64,000 nt of DNA from Vibrio neonatus. GTDB taxonomy: Bacteria; Pseudomonadota; Gammaproteobacteria; Enterobacterales; Vibrionaceae. A program made the position numbers and the translations under genes. The stretch spans positions 2,170,001 to 2,234,000 of the forward strand of contig NZ_AP024885.1 in the NCBI RefSeq assembly GCF_024346975.1. The letters are read 5' to 3'. Position 1 is the stretch's first letter; every line of letters starts with the position of its first letter. The notes beneath the pieces were generated by a model that saw only the letters and a list, made by a program, of their open reading frames with translations, was not told where the DNA came from and made no database searches. Positions 57,678 to 64,000 of this stretch are shown piece by piece.

Positions 57678-57847
57678 TAACTCACGACTGCCCTACTCCT
57701 ACCCAGCTCTCATTTTTTCATACGCTGCTTTGCATGCCCTCAACATAGAATTGCGAGACGGTTGCCAAGCCCTGCTGTGCGCTCTTTTATTCCTACTAAT
57801 AGCTTCTAGTTTTACAGCCACCAGCAATTATTTGTCGAGGCACAGAA

Positions 57848-58258
57848 GTGAATATGAACAACAAACAAAAAGGATTTACCTTAATTGAACTGATGATAGT
57901 GGTCGCCATCATTGGCGTACTCTCCGCTATTGGCGTTCCTATGTATCAGGATTATGTGAAGAAGTCAGAGCTCGCCTCTGCCACTGCAACCTTAAGAGGT
58001 TTGCTCACCAAAACCGAGCTGTACTATCTAGACAACGGAGCGTTCCCCTCTTCCCTTGGTGACATCAACGCCGTTTCCAGTGCCGCAGGAAGTTTAGGAG
58101 AAATCAGTATTGCAACGAATGCCTTACAATTTACTTTTGATAGCACTAAAAGTTCATTAGATGGTGCGTCAGTTTCGTTTAGTCGAGATGAAAGCAACGG
58201 TTGGAGCTGTACTGTTAGTGGCGCTAGTGGCGTTGATGCGCCAAAAGGTTGCCAGTGA
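57848..58258 (+). CDS. pilA: Type IV major pilin PilA
   Basis: A 136-residue type IVa prepilin. Short leader MNMNNKQKG, cleavage before [20 protein letters not shown] with Glu5 of the mature protein present, then a compact globular domain with a C-terminal disulphide loop (WSCTVSG...KGCQ). The start is GTG at 57848, 7 bp after GAGG; the ATG at 57854 is an alternative. It builds the chitin-regulated/competence-type pilus. Its TGA overlaps the pilB start. Confidence 0.94.
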   Translation: MNMNNKQKGFTLIELMIVVAIIGVLSAIGVPMYQDYVKKSELASATATLRGLLTKTELYYLDNGAFPSSLGDINAVSSAAGSLGEISIATNALQFTFDSTKSSLDGASVSFSRDESNGWSCTVSGASGVDAPKGCQ

Positions 58259-59799
58259 GTCATCCTTTAATCCACATACTCTCTCCAACTTTACTAACAG
58301 CAAAACAAGCTGAGGTATTGTTGGAGCGAGAAGCTCTTTCCACTGAACAATTACTGTATAGAGTTTCTCAGGTTAGCGGTCACTCTCAGGCCGATATCAG
58401 CAAATTTTTAGCTAATCAGCATCAGTTACATTACGAGCCTCAACCTACACAGCAATTTGAACTCACAAAAGTGATGGCGATTATCATTGAGCTTAAACTA
58501 GAGCCTATCACCCTAACTCAGCCGCTCATTCCCATTGCATTAAGCAAACACGGCTTACAATTACTCAGCTACGATCCTTGCCTAAAAACGCTCGCATTAG
58601 AATTGCAATTTCATCATAACCTTCCAACACAACTGATACTGACCGACCTTGAGCAATTCCAATTTCTACAGCAAAAAGTACATAGTGAGCTAAAAGATCA
58701 TCATAACTCAAACGAACACGCGAGCTTGCTATTTGAGGTCATGCAAATCAGCTTACAGCGCAATGCTTCCGATATTCATATTGAACCGGATAAAGAGCAA
58801 GCTCGGATACGGATGCGTTGTGATGGGCTACTGATTAGCGTCATGACGCTATCCAATCGTGAAATAAAAGCGCTCATAAGCCAGATAAAGATCAATGCTG
58901 AGCTAGATATTGCAGAGCAACGTTTACCGCAAGACGGGCGAATGCATTATTCCCTTTCTGAGGAACAATCTATCGAACTGCGCGTCGCCACACTGCCGAC
59001 ATTATGGGGCGAGAAACTGGTGATGAGGTTAGCCAACAATACTCAAGCACTGCCAACATTAAATCAGTTAGGAATGAACCAAGCACAGCACGCTTTACTT
59101 GAACAAGAATTGCATCAACCGCAAGGGCTGATATTAGTCACCGGCCCTACTGGCAGTGGTAAAACGATCACTCTTTATTCTTGTCTCAATAATATTGCCA
59201 ATGACAACATCAATATTTGTACGGTTGAAGATCCGGTCGAGATCCACTTAGCGGGCTTTAATCAGATACAAGTGAACGCCAATATCGCCCTCACCTTTGC
59301 CAAATGTTTACGCTCGCTGCTTCGGCAAGATCCTGACGTGATTATGCTTGGTGAAATTCGCGATCAAGAAACAGCTGAAATGGCGATACAAGCAGCGCAA
59401 ACCGGGCATCTAGTGCTCTCGACACTGCATACCAACTCAGCCTTTAGCGCGTTAGACCGCCTTTATCAATTAGGCATTCATCCCCCCGATTTGCAAAGCA
59501 GTTTACGGCTAGTGATTGCACAAAGGTTATTGCGTAAAAGCTGTCCGTATTGTGCCAAGTTTGCTGAAAACAGCGGCTGTTTTCAATGTAATCAGGGATA
59601 CAAGGGCCGAGTCGGTATTTTTGAACTGCTGCCAATCAATCGTGAGCTATTGCAACAAGTCACCCAGCCAAGCTTCAATGCGCAGCAAATAACAGCGAAC
59701 TTGGTTTCACAGCAAGATCTCAAAGCCTGCGCAACGCAACTGCTCAAGCAAGGCCTCACTACAACACAAGAGCTGCAAAGAGTATTAGGGCATGGGTAA
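58255..59799 (+). CDS. pilB: Type IV pilus assembly ATPase PilB
   Basis: A 514-residue secretion ATPase starting at a GTG that overlaps the pilA stop (GTGA). Core motifs: [13 protein letters not shown] (Walker A), VEDPVEIHL (Asp box), [15 protein letters not shown] (Walker B) and LSTLHTNSA (His box). A tetracysteine zinc site CPYC...CFQC lies near the C-terminus. It is shorter at the N-terminus than the roughly 560-residue PilB of V. cholerae. It powers pilus extension. It overlaps pilC by 8 bp. Confidence 0.94.
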   Translation: MSHPLIHILSPTLLTAKQAEVLLEREALSTEQLLYRVSQVSGHSQADISKFLANQHQLHYEPQPTQQFELTKVMAIIIELKLEPITLTQPLIPIALSKHGLQLLSYDPCLKTLALELQFHHNLPTQLILTDLEQFQFLQQKVHSELKDHHNSNEHASLLFEVMQISLQRNASDIHIEPDKEQARIRMRCDGLLISVMTLSNREIKALISQIKINAELDIAEQRLPQDGRMHYSLSEEQSIELRVATLPTLWGEKLVMRLANNTQALPTLNQLGMNQAQHALLEQELHQPQGLILVTGPTGSGKTITLYSCLNNIANDNINICTVEDPVEIHLAGFNQIQVNANIALTFAKCLRSLLRQDPDVIMLGEIRDQETAEMAIQAAQTGHLVLSTLHTNSAFSALDRLYQLGIHPPDLQSSLRLVIAQRLLRKSCPYCAKFAENSGCFQCNQGYKGRVGIFELLPINRELLQQVTQPSFNAQQITANLVSQQDLKACATQLLKQGLTTTQELQRVLGHG

Positions 59800-61000
59800 A
59801 CTTCGTCTTTATTACTGGCTAGGGGTGAACTCATGCGGGCAAAAAACCACAGGCAGTCAATTGGCATACTCTGCCGAGCAATTACAAAGAGAAATTAAGC
59901 GTAAAGGAATTCATTTACAAAAAAGTATCGCCAAACCTATGCCCTTCTTTAGCAGTATCAAACACAGCGTCAATGATCGCCAGATCACCACCTTCACACA
60001 GCAACTGGCAATCATGCTAGATGCAGGGCTTCCTATCAGCTTGGCAATGCAAGAGCTCAGCCAATCTAATTCTCGACAAGGGCTAAGCGCATTGCTCGAA
60101 GAGCTGACTTTTCAGGTTCAGCAAGGACATTCGCTATCCACCGCCATGCAAGGCTTTACTCACTTTGATGCTCTGTATTTGCAGTTTGTTCATATTGGAG
60201 AGAGTAATGGCGATCTCGCGCAAGCACTGAACTACTGCGCCGAACATAGAGAGAAAAACCACCAGCTGATAAAACAGATCAAATCGGCACTGATTTACCC
60301 TCTATCGGTGCTGATAGTCGCCTGCATTGTCATGATCATTATGATGATCTTCGTGGTTCCACAATTCTCCAGTCTATTTCGAAGCTTTGGTGCGGAGCTT
60401 CCAGCTTTAACGCAATTTACCTTAGATGCTTCGCAGTGGTTTCAAGCGCATATTGGCACAATCCTTATTGCCACTGCGGTGGTTGGTATGAGTGTGCACA
60501 TCCTAATACGCAAAAGCCCAGCAGTGCGCCGTCAATGCGCTCAATTGCTTTTAAAGCTCCCCATACTTGGGCCGTGCATTTTAGTCGGAGAATTGGCTCG
60601 TTTTAATCTGTTATTGTGCAATGGCATTCAAGCCGGACTGCCTCTTTTATCCTGTTTAGACAATGCCATAGGCGCCATACACAACCCTTTTCTTAAACAC
60701 AAACTCAGTGGTATTCATCATCAAATCCGCGCAGGAAGCAGTTTTAGCTTGGCTCTGTCCTCGGTATCTATTGTTCCTCCCTTAATGTTAAAAATGCTTA
60801 ATATTGGCGAGCTAACAGGCAGACTGGCGTTTATGACCGAAAAACTGGCTAGACTGTTTGAAGAGCAACTTAATGAGTCCACCAACAAGATAGGTCAGCT
60901 GATTGAGCCGTTAATGATTGTTTTTCTTGGCAGCTTAGTCGGCGGGTTGGTGTTATCTATGTATTTGCCTATTTTTAGCCTTATGAACGCGGTTGGTTAG
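59792..61000 (+). CDS. pilC: Type IV pilus inner-membrane platform PilC
   Basis: A 402-residue PilC/GspF-family protein with two T2SSF cytoplasmic domains (TFTQQLAIMLDAGLPISLAM; GELARFNLLLCNGIQAGLPL) and three membrane helices (about 170-195, 220-240 and 370-395). It couples PilB ATP hydrolysis to pilin insertion. It overlaps pilB and is 79 bp from pilD. Confidence 0.94.
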   Translation: MGKLRLYYWLGVNSCGQKTTGSQLAYSAEQLQREIKRKGIHLQKSIAKPMPFFSSIKHSVNDRQITTFTQQLAIMLDAGLPISLAMQELSQSNSRQGLSALLEELTFQVQQGHSLSTAMQGFTHFDALYLQFVHIGESNGDLAQALNYCAEHREKNHQLIKQIKSALIYPLSVLIVACIVMIIMMIFVVPQFSSLFRSFGAELPALTQFTLDASQWFQAHIGTILIATAVVGMSVHILIRKSPAVRRQCAQLLLKLPILGPCILVGELARFNLLLCNGIQAGLPLLSCLDNAIGAIHNPFLKHKLSGIHHQIRAGSSFSLALSSVSIVPPLMLKMLNIGELTGRLAFMTEKLARLFEEQLNESTNKIGQLIEPLMIVFLGSLVGGLVLSMYLPIFSLMNAVG

Positions 61001-61079
61001 CTTTATCTCTATGATAAGGATAAACAAGTGTCCAAAGTTGCGATAACATACCTATAGAATTTTTTATTGTGAGCCGACC

Positions 61080-61958
61080 ATGCTCGATTATTATTTTACG
61101 TACTTCCCAATGCTGTTCCCGATATTGGTGACCATTCTTGGTTTGATTATTGGTAGCTTTCTCAATGTAGTGATCCATCGACTTCCTATCATGATGGAAA
61201 GAGAATGGCAGAAAGAGTTTGCTGAAGCCTATCCTGAGCTTAAATTAAAAGTCCCTGAAGGGGTGTTTAATATCAGCCTACCCGGCTCACATTGCCCTAA
61301 ATGCAACACTCCAATAAAAGCTAAAGACAATATTCCAGTATTGGGCTGGCTGTGCCTTAAAGGTCGTTGCCGTGCTTGTAGCACTAAAATCAGTGCGCGT
61401 TACCCTCTGATTGAGCTGTTATCTGGCGCATTATGCTTAACCATTTCTCTGTATTTTTCTCCGAGTTTATACGCGGTCGCATTACTTGGGTTTACTTGGG
61501 TATTGATCTGCGCCACCTTTATTGACCTTGATACTATGCTGCTGCCTGACAGCCTGACCTTACCTTTAATGTGGGCAGGTATTGCGCTGTCTGTACTCGG
61601 TATCAGCCCTATCCCACTACCTGATGCCATTATTGGTGCTATGGCAGGCTACCTGTCTCTATGGAGTGTCTACTGGCTGTTTAAACTGCTCACTGGCAAG
61701 GAAGGTATGGGTTATGGCGACTTTAAACTGTTAGCCGCGCTAGGAGCGTGGTTAGGTTGGCAATCACTGCCTTTGATCATTTTGTTGTCGTCTCTAGTTG
61801 GGCTGATTTTTGGCATTATTCAGCTGCGCCTTAAAAAACAAGGCATCGAGAAAGCCTTTCCTTTTGGTCCGTATCTGGCAATTGCCGGTTGGGTCTATTT
61901 GATTGTGGGTAATGATATTGTGGCTTGGTATCTAAGCCATTACATCCCAGCTTATTAA
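61080..61958 (+). CDS. pilD: Prepilin peptidase/N-methyltransferase PilD
   Basis: A 292-residue bifunctional integral-membrane enzyme. It has the tetracysteine zinc motif (CPKC...CRAC), the catalytic aspartates in [11 protein letters not shown] and GYGDFKLL, and about eight helices. It cleaves and N-methylates PilA and, in vibrios, type II secretion and other type IV pseudopilins. It is followed by coaE after 26 bp. Confidence 0.95.
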   Translation: MLDYYFTYFPMLFPILVTILGLIIGSFLNVVIHRLPIMMEREWQKEFAEAYPELKLKVPEGVFNISLPGSHCPKCNTPIKAKDNIPVLGWLCLKGRCRACSTKISARYPLIELLSGALCLTISLYFSPSLYAVALLGFTWVLICATFIDLDTMLLPDSLTLPLMWAGIALSVLGISPIPLPDAIIGAMAGYLSLWSVYWLFKLLTGKEGMGYGDFKLLAALGAWLGWQSLPLIILLSSLVGLIFGIIQLRLKKQGIEKAFPFGPYLAIAGWVYLIVGNDIVAWYLSHYIPAY

Positions 61959-61984
61959 TAACGATTTACTAGAAGGATTGAGTC

Positions 61985-62584
61985 ATGGGATTAGTCATAG
62001 GTATCACAGGTGGTATAGGTAGCGGAAAAACAACCGTCGCCAATCATTTTCATGACAATTACCACATCGATATCGTAGATGCTGACCTTGTGGCAAGAGA
62101 AGTGGTTGAACCCGGCAGTGACGGTCTACAGGCTATAATTACTCAATTTGGTGGTGACATCATCCATAGTGATGGCACGCTCAATCGAGTAAAACTGCGT
62201 GAATTGGTTTTTGCCGATCCTAAAAATAAAGCCTGGATCGACCAACTCCTTCACCCAATGATACGACAAAGAATGCAGCAGCAACTGCAACAATCAACAT
62301 CTGCTTACTGTTTATTAGTGATTCCACTGATGGCAGAAAACAATTTGCAGAGCATGGCTGATAAAGTATTAGTCGTTGATGTATCACCAGAAACACAAAT
62401 ACAGCGCACCTTAGCCAGGGATGGTGTGTCTAAAGAGCAGGTGCAAGCGATATTAAAAGCACAAGCGAGCAGAGAGCAAAGATTAGCCATTGCTGACGAT
62501 ATTATTAGCAATGATGGCTGTAGCGAATTGCTAACTGAAAAAATTGCTCAGTTACATCGTAAATATCTGGCGTTATGCAAATGA
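61985..62584 (+). CDS. coaE: Dephospho-CoA kinase
   Basis: A 199-residue P-loop kinase with the N-terminal GITGGIGSGKTTVA, DADLVAREVVEPG and HPMIRQRM. It performs the final phosphorylation of coenzyme A. AGAAGGA precedes the ATG. It follows pilD as in other gammaproteobacteria and complements panBC elsewhere in the window. Confidence 0.95.
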   Translation: MGLVIGITGGIGSGKTTVANHFHDNYHIDIVDADLVAREVVEPGSDGLQAIITQFGGDIIHSDGTLNRVKLRELVFADPKNKAWIDQLLHPMIRQRMQQQLQQSTSAYCLLVIPLMAENNLQSMADKVLVVDVSPETQIQRTLARDGVSKEQVQAILKAQASREQRLAIADDIISNDGCSELLTEKIAQLHRKYLALCK

Positions 62585-62626
62585 TTTCGTGACAATACCT
62601 ATTATGTCTAAAGCAGGATGCAATAT

Positions 62627-63367
62627 ATGACCATTCAAAAATATGAACATCCTCTGAATGAGAAAACCAGAACTTACCTGCGTATTGAAAGCCTTCTACG
62701 TCAGATGCAACACTGTGCCACTTTTTCAGATACACAACATTATCAAGTTCTGTTTCGTTCACTGTTTGATCTTTTAGATATATTTGAACAGATTCAGCTC
62801 AAACCAGAAATTCTAAAAGATCTCGATAAACTCAAATTAACCTATAGCAACTGGCTAAATGTACCCGGTGTCGATCAGCAACGTCTGCAAGGTTTACTCA
62901 ATGAAATCGCTTTGGTGCACACTGAGGTGATGCAGGCGCAACGATTTGGTACAGAGCTAAAAGAAGACAGTTTCTTGTCCTCTATTCGACAGCGCTTTAA
63001 CTTACCCGGCGGCGCCTGTTGCTTTGACTTACCCGCATTGCACTATTGGCTCCACCAGCCGTTAGAAAAACGTATGGCAGATGCTCATCAATGGTTGACC
63101 TCTTTGGCGCCACTAAATCATGCTCTGCAACAATGGTTAAACCTAACTAGAAGCTCAGCACAATTTACCTCACAAATTGCGCGCAGTGGCTTTTATCAAA
63201 GTGATGCCCATGAAGCCAATATATTAAGGATTCATTTTAATCATGATCATGGGGTATACCCTATGGTTTCGGGACATAAGAACCGTTTTGCGATAAAGTT
63301 CATTCACTTTGATACTGGACAAGCCAGTACCCAAGATATTGAGTTTGAATTGGCCATTTGCAGTTAG
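62627..63367 (+). CDS. zapD: Cell division protein ZapD
   Basis: A 246-residue protein from the ATG at 62627 ([19 protein letters not shown]), preceded by AGGA; an in-frame ATG at 62618 would add three residues. It shows the conserved [20 protein letters not shown] and [11 protein letters not shown] segments. It cross-links FtsZ filaments at the division ring. Confidence 0.94.
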   Translation: MTIQKYEHPLNEKTRTYLRIESLLRQMQHCATFSDTQHYQVLFRSLFDLLDIFEQIQLKPEILKDLDKLKLTYSNWLNVPGVDQQRLQGLLNEIALVHTEVMQAQRFGTELKEDSFLSSIRQRFNLPGGACCFDLPALHYWLHQPLEKRMADAHQWLTSLAPLNHALQQWLNLTRSSAQFTSQIARSGFYQSDAHEANILRIHFNHDHGVYPMVSGHKNRFAIKFIHFDTGQASTQDIEFELAICS

Positions 63368-63460
63368 TAATTCCCCTTACTGGCGTAGCCAGTTTTGGAT
63401 ACTGCAAAGCCAATACGCTAAAATAACCCAATGGGTACACATAAACCGAGAGAATGAAAC

Positions 63461-63655
63461 ATGAGCAAAATTACCATCGTACCTTGCCCAACCTGTGGTG
63501 TAGATGTTGAGTGGGGAGAACAGAGCCCACATCGCCCTTTCTGTAGCAAGAAGTGTCAAATGATCGACTTTGGAACTTGGGCAGATGAAGAGAACGCCAT
63601 TGCCGGCGCACCTGATATGTCAGACAGTGACGGTTGGTCAGAAGATCAGTACTAA
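63461..63655 (+). CDS. yacG: DNA gyrase inhibitor YacG
   Basis: A 64-residue zinc protein with Cys9, Cys12, Cys28 and Cys32 (CPTCG...FCSKKC) and an acidic tail. YacG binds GyrB and inhibits gyrase. It is the usual third gene of coaE-zapD-yacG. Confidence 0.94.
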   Translation: MSKITIVPCPTCGVDVEWGEQSPHRPFCSKKCQMIDFGTWADEENAIAGAPDMSDSDGWSEDQY

Positions 63656-63700
63656 GCTGATAGCTGATACAAGTAAACAGATAAAAAACGACAGATAAAA

Positions 63701-63726
63701 AAACGGGAGCCAACTGGCTCCCGTTT
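63701..63726. terminator. Terminator between yacG and rplS
   Basis: AAACGGGAGCC and GGCTCCCGTTT around AACT; A-runs to the left and T-rich sequence to the right, so it can serve both convergent genes. Confidence 0.85.
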
Positions 63727-63753
63727 AACTTTATGAGAAATGCAGGTTGTGCA

Positions 63754-64000
63754 TTACTTCTTAGCAAGTTTCTCTTTAATACGAGCTGACTTACCAGAAC
63801 GCTCACGTAGGTAGTACAACTTGGCACGACGTACTGCACCACGGCGTTTAACTTCAATGCTATCAACCATTGGAGAGTGAGTTTGGAATGTACGCTCAAC
63901 ACCTTCACCGTTCGAGATTTTACGAACTGTGAATGCAGAGTGTAGACCACGGTTACGAATAGCGATTACAACGCCTTCGAATGCCTGTAGACGCTCACGG
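63754..64000 (-). CDS. rplS: 50S ribosomal protein L19, C-terminal part
   Basis: The minus strand is open from the window edge to a TAA at 63754-63756 and encodes about 81 residues ending [20 protein letters not shown] followed by [23 protein letters not shown] and [10 protein letters not shown] are L19 hallmarks. The N-terminus is outside the window. It lies at the 30S-50S interface; rplS is normally last in rpsP-rimM-trmD-rplS. Confidence 0.93.
   Translation of the reverse strand, partial: RERLQAFEGVVIAIRNRGLHSAFTVRKISNGEGVERTFQTHSPMVDSIEVKRRGAVRRAKLYYLRERSGKSARIKEKLAKK

Noticed and set aside
63471..63950. Minus-strand frame of 159 residues at the right edge
   Set aside because: It overlaps yacG and the rplS region in the wrong frame; the true minus-strand gene here is rplS, recognised by L19 motifs.

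Overview
The window is a chromosomal segment of a Vibrio-type gammaproteobacterium (Vibrionaceae). Support comes from gene order and protein families: rsmC-chiS-chitooligosaccharide ABC operon, fbpABC, glnK-amtB, yacL-acnB, mrcB-hrpB-sfsA-dksA-gluQRS-pcnB-folK-panBC, yadGH-can-hpt, lpd-aceF-aceE-pdhR-ampD-nadC, pilABCD-coaE-zapD-yacG-rplS. I recall this arrangement from V. cholerae and V. parahaemolyticus. I cannot name the species.

Layout. 1-1626: end of an AI-2E-family permease gene, then rsmC. 1738-15261: chitin module, with the sensor ChiS, a 0.57 kb control region, the chitooligosaccharide-binding protein, two permeases, two ATPases, a GH9 and a GH20 glycosidase. 15266-20896 (minus): Fur-type fbpABC iron uptake and sigma54/NtrC-type glnK-amtB. 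21116-32202 (minus): yacL, acnB, a patatin-type Vd autotransporter, mrcB, hrpB. 32260-38221 (plus): sfsA, dksA, gluQRS, pcnB, folK, panB, panC. 38222-44567: an accessory block with a Na+/H+ antiporter-like gene, an intact IS256-family element, a repeat-rich YadA-type trimeric adhesin and a divergent CI-like regulator. 44568-47675: yadGH, can, hpt. 47676-48605: a decayed IS200 where other vibrios carry luxR/hapR/opaR. 48606-56469 (minus): pyruvate dehydrogenase cluster and ampD. 56567-63655 (plus): nadC, type IV pilus genes pilABCD, coaE, zapD, yacG. The window ends inside rplS (minus).

How it fits together. ChiS and the binding protein sense chitin oligosaccharides. The ABC transporter imports them and the GH9 and GH20 enzymes cleave them in the cytoplasm. 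The glucosamine/GlcNAc kinase, chitobiose phosphorylase and sugar-phosphate mutase genes of the V. cholerae operon are absent here. PilABCD would provide the chitin-regulated or competence pilus and the shared prepilin peptidase.

The most notable observations are: (1) the IS256-family element has an exact 8-bp target duplication at the antiporter start codon, and its end supplies a replacement ATG plus in-frame codons directly after the transposase stop; (2) no LuxR/HapR-family gene lies between hpt and lpd, where an IS200 remnant sits instead; (3) three nearly identical 162-bp hairpin-forming, MITE-like repeats; (4) a 14-unit, 63-bp in-frame repeat array in the adhesin, next to a CI-like regulator with operator-like dyads; (5) a 6-bp tandem duplication that appears to lengthen the DksA coiled coil by two residues. 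All functional calls come from reading the sequence and from knowledge of the families. No database search was run.
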